Source: Erigeron canadensis (lineage: Eukaryota; Streptophyta; Magnoliopsida; Asterales; Asteraceae). From it: a stretch of DNA of 64,000 nt. The notes under the pieces are model-generated. The model was not told the DNA's origin, did no database searches, and saw only the letters and a list, made by a program, of their open reading frames with translations. The translations under genes and the position numbers were made by a program. The stretch is from contig NC_057769.1 of the NCBI RefSeq assembly GCF_010389155.1, positions 8,370,735 through 8,434,734 on the forward strand. The letters are read 5' to 3'. Of this stretch, positions 33,065 through 46,079 are shown one piece after another; positions within the stretch are counted from its first letter, which is position 1; the number at the start of each line of letters is the position of its first letter.

Positions 33065-33099
33065 GATTTCATACTTCATCCTTGGTTTTTGACCACTTG

Positions 33100-35530
33100 A
33101 AAAATATTGACCAAAGTTTTCGATTAATTAACCTTTTCTAAGTCTTTTCATTTGTTTTTTTTTCTTTTCGTATATATAACTTTTACATTATATGTGTCAG
33201 TTTAATATGCCGAGTATAGCGAGTCAATTCGATCCACTAAAAAAAGCATACACAAAAGTTCAAAAGGTACTAGGTTCGAATTTCAAAAATTGGGTTGGGG
33301 AGGGAGGGAGTAGAATTAACATGCTTACTCTGGTACAATATTCAGGAACATTTTTTATGCCAATATTCCCAAATTTATCTATGACCATTCTTATCTTGCA
33401 AGAACACAAATTGCAGTTAGAGGTTCTACCAAACAAACTTCAAAATCCAATATTGAATAACAATATATAAACTAAAATGTCATCAAGATCACTAAATGTG
33501 GCCAAATAGGCAGGCCGAGCAATAGGTGGAAATGGGCCAGGTGAGTTTGTGCCTACCCAAAATACTTCTAGATAATCGTTCCAAACATGAATACCAAATT
33601 TATTATAACTTCACTACTTTTTTAATTTAGTCATATAAGAGATTTCTATGTAGTTAAAATACAATGACCCGTTTCCTTTTCAACTACCTTACTTTACCCG
33701 TCAGAGATAAAACATAACCGAAATCAATGTGTTCACTTATAAATGGGTCAAAAACTTCAGGTTATAGACTTATAGCCCTTCAAAAACTGTCGTGAGGCCA
33801 TTTTTGGTTTTTTACCCAATTTGTCAGCTGACCCGTTTCTGTAAATTTTATAAATCGACTAATTTCCATAAGCTAATATCACTTGAAAACACCCTAAATC
33901 TACAAATTACTTTCAAATAACAATTTAATCACTTCCGCAAAGCTAAATATTCCAAATTAGACTACCAAAATTGGCAAAACAGTTAACAGGCCAAATAACC
34001 CAAATTAAACTACCAAAGTGTTTCCTACCCAAATGGCCTTCAAACGGATGTGATTTTGCACCAAAACTTTCAGAAGCAAAAATTAATATATGGGATACTT
34101 CCAAGCCAACACTTTCCAAATTTGACACTAAAACGGCCAAACGGGCAAAGTGACCTAAGTGAAAGACATAAAACGCATTCTAACCATTTGTGATCAAATG
34201 GCAACACATATACACTTTAAAGTTAAAACGGGGCATAACGACATATGACACGACTTAAGCATTGCTGATAGAATTTCTCAAAACCATGACTAGCCCATTT
34301 CCTCCTTAGACTTAAGCTTTACCTTTTTAACAGTGTTTGGAAGAAGTCTTCTGAGAATAAGTGTGTTGGCGAATTAAGGAAATTGGCAGCCAGGGTGTGA
34401 ATGATCTAGCTGGGTAGTGCTTCTATGGTAGGTGTTGTTGGTATGTCCACCTCGGCTAGCATCTCCAAACTTTAGTGTAAGTGAACCCTGACCCTAAGGT
34501 CGTCAACCTATCTTCAAAATCACCCAGATCACTCAAAACACCAACTTTCTGTTAACATTATTCAAAAACTTGCACCATCACTGCCATGCCCTATCAGAAC
34601 ATTAATCAACTTGTCCCTTCTATGTGAATCAACTTCCTTACGTTTTCTTATGGAACTGCTAACAATCGTATAAAAAAAAAACTATGCAGCACTAAAAGTC
34701 ACCTGTAGTGTACTAAAAGTACCAGTTACAAACTGTTTAAGCTTTCCAATGCTAAGAAGAAAAAAACTATGCATTACATGGGTCATGGAAACCCTTACGT
34801 ATAAAAATCGGTCATTTTAGGTTGACTTTTATGCTTAATAGATCATACAGGTCAGATGTAAAAATGTAACTAAAAATGGAACGGGCTATATGGGTCAAAT
34901 GAATCAAGGTAGCCTAAGGTGTATCCAAATGCTTACACTGCTATACCTATACCGTTTGTATCTTAAAACTTGAAACATTAAGTACAAATGAATTACTATA
35001 TTACCATTTTTACATCGTAGGCTGCTCATTCTTATACAGAATATACTTCCAAGTAAACAAACTGTCCATAGCCCCCATCCAAAGTTCAGGCAACCAAATT
35101 CTTTGCCAATTATCTCATTTCTAAGTTTTTTGCCCAATGCGACGCTTAGATATTTGTCTCTTTCTCAATCATCTCGTCTTTTTCAAGATATTTATAGACA
35201 TAAGACCTCAATGCAGAATGCAAGCCCCAATATATTATTGGCCGGCCAACGCTTATGAGAAACAAACCAAGCACCAAAAAAGGTACCAGGACCAACAGCC
35301 ACAACTTGAGACCTTGTGAACTCAACTTCCACGGCTTAATAAGAGATATATAACAGAGTTACAAAACAACAACAAAAATAGATAATCTTTTGAGTTAGGT
35401 GAAAATGTAACCAAACAACAGTAGAAAAAGACATGAATAACCTATAGTTTTCTTAATGTGTTTCTTGCATTAAAATATGAATGCAATTATAGATCCATCC
35501 ATAACGACATATTTTTGGTGTCACTCTAAA
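33100..35530. other. no intact gene; duplicated blocks and repeats
   Basis: Short pieces at about 33200-33470 and 33570-33600 match, inverted, 55.8-56.15 kb (for example TTTTTTATGCCAATATTCCC). The phrase AGAGATAAAACATAACC followed by [A/G]AAATC[A/G]ATG occurs at about 32112, 33709 and 37266, so it is a dispersed repeat. Open frames here have no protein character. Confidence 0.45.
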
Positions 35531-35539
35531 CCATTTGAT

Positions 35540-37300
35540 ATTTATGATTTGAAACCACCACGGTCTTGATTTATTGTCTGAACCAACAGGCGAGTGATAC
35601 GCCCTGTCGAAACTAATGTTCGAAGCACCCTTACGTATGCCTGGCCACACACCTGTATTAAGGATAGCGATTCATAGTCCAACTTGACATAAAAACTATA
35701 AACGTGATGGCCACACAACAGGCGAGTGATACTTCCCTCTTTAACATAAAAACCATAAACGTCCCCTTTAGGTGTAGCCACAAGGGTGCTTGCATATTCC
35801 GGGGCCACGTATACCAAATCACCAAACTCACCGTTTACATAAGTACTCAAAGGGGTATCAACTGGGTTCATGAGCCTTGGAAGCCCGGCCACAATCAGAT
35901 ATTTTGGGCTCAAGATTTGAATCCAATAATATGCACTTTGAGCTTATGTTTCTATGAAGGATTCTTAAGTTGCAGTTATTTTTAGGAGCATTGATCCTAA
36001 TTTAGCCGTGATGGCCAATCTAGGTGGTTCCGGTCTTCAGCGATTGGGTGTAATTTGTCATAAAGAGTACCATTTGACAAGTACTTGTACACTAAAATTC
36101 GTTCCTGTTTGGCCACACAAAACCTTGAAAGTGGAACCAAGTTCCGGTGTTTGACTTTCTCTGAGAGTAGTCATTTCAGATGCAAACTCTTTCTCAGAAT
36201 GTTGGGACTCTTGAAATCTTTCTATCATAAGTGAGCTGCCATCTTCTAGCAGAGCTTTATCTAAACACCCGGTTCTTCCTGACCAGATGATGTTCTTTTT
36301 GCTATAACGGTTGGCAGCTTTCATAAGATCGCATAATCACATTGTTGAAACTTGATACAGGATCTTCAAACATGGAAAGCTGCAAGAATATCAGTATTTG
36401 TCAAATTTATGCACCATACATCAAAAGTAGAGGTGCAAGACGGTCAGGCAGGTCAGTAACACGTACAAAGGGGTGAGGTACTGAGGTTAAAATGGGTGAT
36501 TATGATAGTGTGGGTTGAGACGGGTCAAGTGGAATTGACCAGTAGACATTTTATTCCATTTCTTAAATTATTAAGTCAGTTATTAATGCGGTAAGAGCAA
36601 TAATTACTAACAAATAGTTTAGTGCAGCAACAATATAATCTTTTAATAAAAATGATTTAGAAATTGGAACGCCTGGAAATTATACTATGGACAGATTTTA
36701 GCCCATTTCACCCATTCCTCAAATAGCTGGATTGTGTTCCCTAATTCAACCATTTGAAACAAAAACACAAGCCAATTTTTTAGGTAAATGGATCGATGTA
36801 GCCACAATTAATCAAAAACACGTATATTTGAAGACAAAATAGAAAGAGAAGAAGATTAAAGTGTCTAACCTTGATGGTTTTAGTTCCTTTAAAACTTTTG
36901 GCCCTTTAATTTTCTTCGGGATCATCTTGTTTCCTTTTTCTAACAACCTTACGCGCGCATGAACACCGTTATTCCTACTTCTACAGTCCTATAATTAAAA
37001 CAGCAAGCACAGCCCCACCAATAGCTGCCCCAACAATGACACCCATAAAGTTTTCTTGACTTGCCACTCACAAGGGGTCAAAGGTCCACCACATAACCCA
37101 GGATGTTGCCGACATAACTTGCAGCTCAAATACTACCATTATGGAAAGAAGGAACTTGTCCTGCTAACTGATTGTTTACAACACTAGACTCTTTAGTACG
37201 ATTCAGACCACCTAATTCTACAGGAATCTGACCCGAAAAATGGTTGTTACCTTTTTTTACCCGTTAGAGATAAAACATAACCAAAATCGATGCGTTCACT
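35540..37300 (-). pseudogene. BIR1-like LRR receptor kinase pseudogene
   Basis: Minus-strand pieces in correct order for a short LRR receptor-like kinase: LRR end NNHFSGQIPVELGGLNR and NNQLAGQVPSFHNGS (37090-37255); a transmembrane-like GVIVGAAIGGAVLA-type piece at about 37015-37060 in a shifted frame; basic juxtamembrane segment (36870-36990); kinase start [19 protein letters not shown] and [13 protein letters not shown] (36058-36324); catalytic-loop region around 35950-36050 recovered only with stops; activation segment LPRLMNPVDTPLSTYVNGEF then GDLVYVAPEYASTLVATPKG (35770-35880). The VNGEFGDL.Y.APEY.RT.VATPKGDVYSF pattern is that of BIR1 (At5g48380-type), a regulator of immunity and cell death with a weak kinase. 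Multiple stops, frameshifts and lost introns/exons: not functional. Confidence 0.8.
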
Positions 37301-37319
37301 TATAAATGGGTCAAAATTG

Positions 37320-37790
37320 CTACCACCATAGATATATTACATGTGAATTTAAGCATAATCCGTTACCAGCATTACTCCAACAGGGGAGCAAAACAGATAA
37401 AGCTTTCTTGTACATTGAATCAACCATACTAGCCATTTCTATAAACAAATGTATTACCATTTGAGCTATGAATCTGGAAAACTTTGATACAGTAATCAAT
37501 AGATTAAAAATAAGGATTTTTAGAATTATCTGAATGTGATTACGTGAACTGTCTTGTTTGTCATTTGCTTTGACTTCATTGGGGGATGTCAATGGAGCTA
37601 CAACTGTGGGGGCGTCAAGAATCATAGCAGCGACACGTTCAAGTGCTTGAAAATAAGTTTGAGCTGCTACATGTTAATTTAGACAAAATGCCTGCATTTA
37701 ATTACCTACCATCATATATATTAACCCATGTCGGTAGAGGTGGCCCTTCTGACCCATGTACATATAAATAATTCATATCGGGGTATATAT
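37320..37790 (-). repeat. block c of the inverted segmental duplication (exon-like)
   Basis: The minus strand reads AAQTYFQALERVAAMILDAP then TVVAPLTSPNEVKANDKQDS, and further on EMASMVDSMYKKAL and NGLCLNSHVIY. The plus strand at 55165-55690 gives the same in diverged form (AAQTYFQALERVAAMSLIIP, NGLCLNSHLIY). Both copies are broken by stops. I do not recognise the parent protein with confidence. Confidence 0.6.
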
Positions 37791-39300
37791 TATCTGTAAC
37801 AGGTTAAACGTGTAAAACGAAGAGAACAGTTTAATGGAACCATCTAAGCAGCTTCCAAAGATCAGATTATTAGAATTAGAATAAAAAGCTGTCATGATTA
37901 TATGAGTATAAATCAGGTTGTTGTTCAATTATGTAACATTCAATTTGCAAACAATTAGGGGAGTACTCATCCTTCAGCATTATACCTCGGCTCTAAGTAA
38001 TACTAAATACTTAAGAACCTGAATATCATTATTTGGTTTGGTTAATTTCATGCAATCTACTAAAGATCTGTAAAAGATAGATGCAAAAGAAACATAGAAA
38101 TAAATATATTTGGCCACATAATCAACTTTTAATTTGTTTCCAAATAAATAATTGCTAGCACCTTTTTTTCAATATATAAGTTTGTTAATTACTAACATAT
38201 AGAAACGTCTATATCAATATGTGTTTTATACTAAATCAATATAACATGTTTATTTCACAAAATTGTTGTTGCTAATTGTTTGTATGTATTCTAATATTTT
38301 GTTTGTCCACTCATTTATGTAGTGGATTTGACTATTAAGAAAATTTTGAATATTTGATTTTTAAATATTTTCAATTATTTTATATAATTTTTTATTGAAA
38401 CGTTGCTTATTAGAGATTTTATTGATTCAATACTAAAAGTTTTGAAAATATAATCCAAGAGCCGCGCATCATGCGGGGTAAAAATCCTTGTATATATATA
38501 TATATATTTTTACGGAAGCTATAATTAATCTCATATTCCCCCTTCTTAAACTTCAAAATAACATATTTACCCCACCCTAAAACAAAATAATAGCACTAAA
38601 ACTATCATATTTATCCATTTCTTTGAAAATATATCATCAAAAACCCAATTAATTTTCCTTTTTACCACACATTTATATATATATATTTTTATGGGAGGAT
38701 CTACTGTTGTTTTAGTCCCCATTTTAATTATATTTTTATATATCTTTTGAGCAAAAGTTTTAGAACGATTAATTTATAAAAAGTCACGGTCATTAGATCT
38801 ATGCCATTGAGATGTCATATATATACTTAGTGATGACAATGGTTCGGAGATAATTATAGACTTGACACGTCCGATCTACATGTGCAAATCAGTCGTTATA
38901 AGAGGGTATGTTCATATATCTCAAACAGGAAGCAACAAAATCAGCTGCAATAAAACATGCTTGAAACATAGTATTTGGATGTGCATCTACTGTTTGAAGT
39001 AGTGTAACAATCACATTTTTGTTTGAAAAATCCTGATTATTCAAGAAACTGGTAGATAAAATGCCCGAGATGTAATTTTTGTATCTACCGTTGAAGTAGT
39101 AAAATGTTAATAATTACCAAAAAATTCACTCTAATTCAACAGTTATCTTTATTTAAACAATGTTAATAACAAAGAAAATGTGGAAGAGAAGTCTTGATCA
39201 AGTTAAATACTACAATCAAAATAAGGAAAACTTGATCCAAACATGAAAACTGGTCTATCGACTAGGAACTAGATATCAGTTTCTTAAAGCTCGTCCAAAC
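37791..39300. other. no gene seen; Helitron-end-like remnant
   Basis: At 38461-38492 CCGCGCATCATGCGGGGTAA followed by AAATCCTTG resembles the hairpin and terminus of a plant Helitron with a mutated CTAG. Short TA tracts follow at 38492-38508. Confidence 0.4.
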
Positions 39301-39764
39301 ATCCATTGATGCTCAGCACTCAAGCGCTACATAATTGCTCTTTCAATAAACACATTTTTACTAGACGATGCAAAAGATAAGAATGAAATCCAGCATAGAA
39401 ACTTGTGTTTATAAAAAGAATATAGAATTCATGGTTACCCACGTGTGTTACTGTGACTTCAAGAGCGGGAAAGCTGTTTTCACCCATCTGTAAATACGTG
39501 TATAGCAGTCTTGGGTAGAACTTAGATGTACATAAAGTTACGATGTTACAAACAAAGGTAGCAATTAGAGTATGCGCTGTGCAAACACAAAAGGGAAAAG
39601 AAGCTTTGCAAGAGTTAAGACTGTAGGTTTTTGGGTGATTATAACTTATCACTATTGGATCAAGTTAAAGGATTTAGTTTGAAAGAATATGGATCAAATG
39701 GAAATGGGTCAAACGGGGGCTGGAAGCCACCCGAAGTGTAATCAAGAGTATAAAAACACCGGCA

Positions 39765-39895
39765 GGCCTTTAACTTAGTGGTATCAAGGTTGCCGACCAA
39801 CCAAGAGGCCGGTTGTGGGTTCAAATTCTTCTAGCAACATGCACATTCTGAAAAACCAAGGTCTAGCAGACATCAGTTTTAGCAGGAGGGCTTTT
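39765..39895 (+). mobile_element. SINE-like insertion in the MCCA pseudogene
   Basis: TTTAACTTAGTGGTATCAAG (A-box-like) then GGTTGTGGGTTCAAATTCTT (B box) about 40 bases on. No tRNA cloverleaf. Confidence 0.45.
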
Positions 39896-40224
39896 TTTCA
39901 CTAGTGAATGCTCCTTTTCACAGATACAAGCAGCTATTAAAGCTACAGTGTATTTAGCAGCACCATATGCTGCCTCTGCTGAAACTTTTGGTGTCACGAA
40001 TAAGTCATCTTTGAATTCATCGACAAAATGAGTTACTGGTATCTAAATACAGTTCAAAGAAAATTACAGTTCAAAGAATCTGACGATGCAAATCAAATGA
40101 AACCGATATCTGAATAAGTTTACATCTTTATGCAAATACTGGAAGCAGGGGTGATAACATTAAATAACTTAATTAACTTTAAAAAATGACATATAACACT
40201 GGTTACTGGTAAATCTCTTTATAG

Positions 40225-42395
40225 CTGAGTGTAACACACCAATAAGGCGAAATCATGAGGGTTACATACTAAAGCACAGCACGACATGGAAATTAAGTAG
40301 AGACAAGTCTAAATGCATTTAAAAGGATTGGAAATCCATACAATCAGTCAATTTCAAATACCGGATCATACAAAAATGCATAAGGAGCACACCCATCAAA
40401 CGTTTACAAAATAATAGTTCAAAAGATGGTAAATGATCCTAAGCATAACCCATGAGCGGGAACTATGAATCACGGATCCACGATAAGGTCCAAGTCCAAT
40501 CCTAGCATGCAAGTAAATCAATCATCATCCAATACGTCTTTGGTTAACCTGTTCACCTGAAAAGTGTACTAAAACGTGTCAACATAAAGTTGGTGAGTTC
40601 GTAGGTTTAGATAAAGAGATCAAATGTGTCGGGATGACAACCGTTAATGTTACATGAGGATTAGGATACCTAATCATGTCCACACAAATCAACACAAGTC
40701 AACGTTTAACTATAGTGGTAACCGACACGACTTACATGATGAACAATGCATAAAATACGTTTCCTGACACGACTTACATAATGAATAATGCGTAGTAAAC
40801 CGGCACGACTTACATGATAAACAATGCGTAAAATACGTTCCTGGCATGACTTACATAATAAATAATGCGTAATAAACCGGCACGACTTACATGATGAACA
40901 ATGCGTAATCATAACACATGCAATCACGTGAACAAGCAAAACAAGTAAGTAATCATCATCTCGTTCAACATCAAAATCAATCGTATCAACTGACAAGCAT
41001 TTAACAAACCAGTACACTTTCCACCCCAAATAATGTAAACGTCACCTTTGCCTTAAGCGTTTGTAGTAGGTGACTAAGCGGGTAAGCGGGGAGCACAACG
41101 ATCACGACCTATTTCACAAGCATCAAGTCAACACAAGTACCCTAAACAATAAGGCCTAGCTAGTTTACGTCATGCCATAACCCCTAAGAAAGTTTGAGTA
41201 AGTTCCCGTAACCCATAGGCTACCAACAAATCAAGTACGGAAGGTAAACGAAGCAAAAAGGTAGACTTCAGATAGTGAGCCTCACCAAAAACTTGGTGGG
41301 GCGCACCAAAATGATTTTTGATCAGAATTAGTAGGTAGTGGGCCTCACCATGAATTTGGTGGGACGCACTGGAATTCCACTGATCACAAAAACTGAAGCA
41401 GTGGGTAGCACCAGAAGTGAGTGGGCCTCACTAGCCCAGATTTTCTGAAAACGGGTTTTGACATTAAATTCGACCCCAACTCATTTTCAAGCTTGATTAG
41501 ACGAAACTGATCATAAACAACAATAACCCACTAAATAATTTCGATCCCTAACATCATTTCTTGTCCAAAATCGATCAAGACCCATTTCAAACCCTAATGA
41601 AACCCTAATTGACCCAAAACCGACCCGATGAGCTTCAAGACACGTTTTCAAGTGTAAATAACTAAATTTGGGCATAATTAAACATAACCCAACTTAAGAA
41701 TCCGTTCATATCATCAAAGAAAGCCCCAAAATTGTTCCTGACCTAAATTACATAGCCAAAACCCTAATTTTTGACCCATATGGGTCTTGACCCGAATTTG
41801 ACCAAGAATCTCTATAAGTTGAACTAGAAACATGATTCTAAGCATAGAATGATGAATTTGGGATAGCTTTAACTTACCAAAACACTCCAAGACTTGTAAA
41901 TTCGTATTTTAGGGCACAATTTGGATAAACACCTTCAATCTCTAAGTTCCTTGGAAGAATAATGAATTTTTATTATTAGGGTTATTAAATTTAGTTAGTT
42001 TGATATTAAAACCACAAAATTTGATGTATTTATGATGGATTCATGGAGATTTCTAGGTGGTGGGTGAAGTAGAAGAAAAAGGAATTGAATGAGAGGGAGA
42101 AGAGATAGGATAAGGTAAGGGAAAAAGGGAATTAGTGATTGGTGGTGTGTGTGTGTGTGAGAGGGTGGCTGGCCAAGGGGTCTCATTTTTGAGGCCCCGC
42201 TCCGCTAATTTTGACAAACAGCTAAATGTTATCCAATTAAACGCTAAAACAAGAGCCGTAGCCACAATTAACTTAACGCTATGTCAAAACACGTCAAAAC
42301 GTCCATTAATTCATATTAATCCATGAAATCATTCTCATTTAATTACGTTTAACTTACACGTCAAATAAGTCAATAATCACGAATGTTACACTGAG
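40225..42395 (-). mobile_element. solo LTR (2161 bp) with 5-bp target duplication
   Basis: The LTR proper is 40230-42390, TGTAACACACC ... GAATGTTACA, bounded by TG/CA and flanked by the direct repeat CTGAG (40225-40229 and 42391-42395). No internal coding region, primer site or second LTR, so it is a solo LTR left by recombination. Its length and TGTAACA ends resemble Ty3/gypsy chromovirus-type LTRs. Orientation is uncertain; the minus strand looks more natural (TGTAACATTCGTGATT start). Confidence 0.82.
40722..40915. repeat. tandem repeat inside the solo LTR
   Basis: About five copies of a unit of roughly 35-45 bp built on CACGACTTACATGATGAACA then ATGCGTAA, alternating with CACGACTTACATAATGAATA. 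Gives a short open frame on the minus strand that is not a gene. Confidence 0.8.
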
Positions 42396-44824
42396 AGGTG
42401 ACATTTTGACCCATTTACATTAGATTATGTTAATCTTTAGCAGGTCCAAATGGGTTAAGCTAATTCAACAACTAAAAAATAGAAATGGGTCAAGCTGGAA
42501 ATAATGGTCTTCTAGAAAAAAACTGCCAACTACAGTACTAATGTAGTAATACAGGTTTTGAACATGTTAAGAGATATCATAAATTCCAAATGCTAACAGA
42601 AGGTCTTGTGGGTCAAAATCGGTGCACAACCAAATTCAGTTCAATTTGAAATTATATTGACCCGAACCTAACATAGCCATGTTGTCAAGTTACCCTACAC
42701 GCATATTTTGCTACCTGTAACTAACACCTTACAGAAACACAAGTTCATCTTCCACCAAAGTGCGTATGTTGGAGAGTCAGGATAAGTGAACATTGTTTGA
42801 ATTGATTTATTGTGGTAAAATATCAGTAATACAGCATACCTGAAACTTGGATAAAGAATTTATGAATTTTCTCCCGACAGTACAAGCTTAGCAATCATAG
42901 GGTCATGATGCATGCTTACAGTGTCCCCTTGTTCAGCTTCAGTTTCAACTCGAACTGACATGTCGTAAATTAAATGTATATTAACACCATGTTCTTAGTT
43001 TGCAAGTTTATGAACATTAATGAAGTAAACTTTGTTGGACAGATTGGCCATTGATTTGTCTACATTAAAAATCGGCAGAACCATTAAACTATCATATTAA
43101 CTATATAGGAACTTCACACAAATACCCACAAGTATCATTCTTTTCCTTCTTTACTTCATTCACGTGTTTAATGTGTTTTAAGCACAGTAATATTGGAGAT
43201 ATATTGTTGTTGGCAAAAATCCTCTTGGCACATGTTCGATATATATACGGGCTTTGAAAGAATGGCCTGAAATATGAAATAAAGCAAAGAAACTATGTAT
43301 ACTGAAAGGCATTGTGATATGTCAAAAACACGTCTTTAGGTTGAAACGGGCCATATTTAGCACCGCTTAAATGGGCATAACATTGTTGAATTGACTAGCA
43401 TTCACTATTTTGACTATCTGTATATAAGCAATGCACAATTATGATTATAAAAGCAAAATTATTATGAAGTACAAGAATAATCTGAACTTATGAGGTTGTG
43501 GGTGGCTTTCTACCTGTTTGATCCTTTCGCCTAATAGCTGTTGTTTTTTTTTCCCCTGATCTATTTGATACAAAAACAACCAAAATCAACTAATTCTTTT
43601 GCAAACTGGCAAACTGCCACCCCTAGTTGTATGAAAACCTGGACTTGAAATAATATACCACAAGCACCAATTGACCTGATAGAGGAATCTGCACTTGACC
43701 AACAATCACCTCAGTTACAGGATGTTCAACCTGTAAATGAATGGAGAAAACACCTGATTAGTTACCATACATCCTTCACTCGTGAATACAAAGTGATGGT
43801 CAGAATGTACCTAAAGATGTGCATCTCCAAAAAATAAATTTCATGGACAGAGTATCGACGATGAACTCAACTGTGACAGCATTGTGATAGCCAACCGCCT
43901 TAAGTAACCAAACACAAGCTGCCAAGTTAGTCAAATCATAGTTCACATCTTACTGTCCTTTAAGATAAAAATAAAAGCATTTATGATCCAGACTTCGAGA
44001 AGACATGAAATGACATTTACAAAAAGGTTTATGCCCTGTATTGGATAACAAATGGGAGATAAGTCCACACAGCCCATGAGTTTTCCACAAATTACACAGC
44101 CTTATTTACAAAGATTACAGTTGGAGCTTGACCCAAGCGAGATCTGAAGTCACTAACAATATCTGGCTGAAGAATAAAAACAATAACCTGAATATGAATA
44201 TGAATTACAGTTGGAGCTTCTTCAATTATGGTGTCCCATATGATGTTTTGCTCAGAGTTACCTCAAAAAACTTAGTTTCAAGTAAGCATTATATCTAGAG
44301 GATTAGACACATGAGGCGTCTTCCCCTGAAACAAGGAATAGTCAGGCAGATGGCATGATCAACATATACTTTCTTGTAAATGCCGATCAACACATGTAAG
44401 CGACTGCAAGGAAACCATTAGACTTGGCAATGGAAACTGTGTGTATATATACATAATCACAGAATTTTACTTGCCCTGCATGCAGTGGTAATCAATTTAA
44501 GAAGTCAACACAACGATTTAATTTAAACCTATAATACAATACAAAAACTCAGCATCATGCATGTTACGGGCATAAAAATAGTAGTATCTAGCAGGTAAAA
44601 ACCAAACTAGAATGGGAGTGGAAGCTCCATCTGATCGATCGAGCAGCAGAAAGAAAGAATCAAGATACTATATATCTCCCTATAAACTATTTAGGTTCCA
44701 TCCATAAGACAAGAACCGCGGGCAGATAGGTCAAACGCGTTAAGCATATGGTTCCAACAATAATTATTAGATAACACACACGCATTAGCTAACAATAAGC
44801 AACATTAAACATTTATCATCCTTC

Positions 44825-45211
44825 CTAAGGGAGGCCATCGGGCTTGTTGGGAACACCGTCATCCATCTGCTCCTTATCACCTGTAGGAGCCAGAGGAACA
44901 GGGACATCGTCCATCTGCTGCTTAGCGTCATCATCGCGAGCAGCGAGAGGAGGAAGAGAAGGAGGACGAGATACAGGATTTGGATTAACATAAGTTGCAA
45001 ATTCTTTCATATCTTCGACTGTAATCCCAGATGAGTGCATCGACCACTGGATATCCCTTTTTTTCGATTTTTTTATGTCGTCCTCCGCCGGGTCGTTCTT
45101 GCTCGGATCCAAATCGTCCAAACTTAACCCCTCAGTCTTCATCTCCAACCATATTGACACCTCAATTCCGTACGGTGCATACCTTCCATACAAGCCCTTC
45201 TTCTTCTTCAT
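44825..45211 (-). CDS. small acidic family member C, 128 residues
   Basis: Unrecognised; the best candidate for an intact member. Start ATG 45211 (MKKKKGLYGRY). First motif APYGIEVSIWLEMKTEGLSL then DDLDPSKND (residues about 12-40). A charged linker EDDIKKSKKRD. Second motif WSMHSSGITVEDMKEF (about 56-71). Then a proline-rich stretch NPNPVSRPPSLPPL, and an acidic tail RDDDAKQQMDDVPVP and GDKEQMDDGVPN. No signal peptide, membrane segment or known domain. Nearly identical in its first half to member D. Conserved upstream block at 45306-45338. The 5' leader has the usual AAACCCTAGA-like / GATCGAT context shared with the other members. Function unknown. Confidence 0.65.
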   Translation of the reverse strand: MKKKKGLYGRYAPYGIEVSIWLEMKTEGLSLDDLDPSKNDPAEDDIKKSKKRDIQWSMHSSGITVEDMKEFATYVNPNPVSRPPSLPPLAARDDDAKQQMDDVPVPLAPTGDKEQMDDGVPNKPDGLP

Positions 45212-45305
45212 CTTCTTTGATCGATATCTATCTATCTAGGGTATTCTTTTTTTCCATCTCGTATTGGGGATTAATTTATGGGGATTTAGATATAGTCCTA
45301 TTCAC

Positions 45306-45338
45306 TAATTACACCGATGGCCCCTCTTGTTTTTCTCA
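45306..45338 (-). promoter_or_regulatory. conserved upstream block, member C
   Basis: The minus strand reads GAGAAAAACAAGAGGGGCCA then TCGGTGTAATTA, about 95-130 bp upstream of the ATG, preceded by AGGAACAGGGATGTAAT. Confidence 0.6.
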
Positions 45339-46079
45339 TTACATCCCTGTTCCTCTTAATTTATACTTGTAAGCTTCTTACGAGTCATGAGTGGACTCTT
45401 ACGAATCAAATTGATTTATGTCAAAAATGAGTCGTGTGTAAATTTAAACCGAGTTCATACAAGTCGTAAAGTTAATGTTTAGTTTGATACTTTCGTTATT
45501 TCGTTATTTATAGATTGTATATCATATTTATTGTTACATTAATTTGTGTTTTATATATGTATTTTAAATCCTCTTAGTACGAATTTGGAGATAAACAATA
45601 GGTTTATGACTCAAAATTATAAAATATATAATATTTTGGTAAATACATTAAAATAATCAATTTATATTTTGTTTTTAAATACGTCACACACACATATAAT
45701 ATGATGTATGTAGAATATGAAAATGTTTTGACTCATATTAGTCGAGTCACGAGACAAAAATCATGTTTTTGAATCGAATCAAAAGTTACGAGTTACTAAC
45801 TATGGTCATAGGTTTTTGACCTATTTACCTTTTATTCTTTTAGCTATACTTTTAGGGTTTTGTTAATAACAACCTTTATGACTATCATTATAAATTATTT
45901 ACATGCATTAGAATTTGTACTTTGTTATCTTTGATCTAGTTTTTATGCGTGTTATGACAACCCTTAGCTAGGATTATTATTACCATTATCCTAACTTTTG
46001 TATACCTGTAAATAATTATGTATAGTTAAAATAAAAATCATCTTAGTGACACAAAAAACATCATATATTAAAACCTTTA

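Larger units (their letters stand above)
39300..44172 (-). pseudogene. MCCA: 3-methylcrotonyl-CoA carboxylase alpha subunit (MCCA) pseudogene
   Basis: MCCA is the biotin-bearing subunit of the mitochondrial enzyme of leucine breakdown. Exon remnants lie in correct order on the minus strand: DIVSDFRSRLGQ (44113-44172); LLKAVGYHNAVTVEFIVDTL (43835-43935); VEHPVTEVIVGQ after an AG acceptor (43683-43730); ARIYIEHVPRGFLPT (43205-43255); MSVRVETEAEQGDTVSMHHD then PMIAKLVLSGEN (42868-42965); VDEFKDDLFVTPKVSAEAAY then GAAKYTVALIAACICEKEHS (39898-40030); MGENSFPALEVTVTHVGNHE (39385-39485). These are biotin carboxylase signatures and the central domain. The ATP-grasp N-terminal half and the biotinyl AMKM motif were not found, several exons carry frameshifts, and a 2.2-kb solo LTR interrupts an intron. 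It is a partial dead copy. Confidence 0.85.

Noticed and set aside
40706..41029. 107-residue minus-strand frame
   Set aside because: It translates the tandem repeat inside the solo LTR; repeated SCKSCR-type pattern is a repeat artefact.
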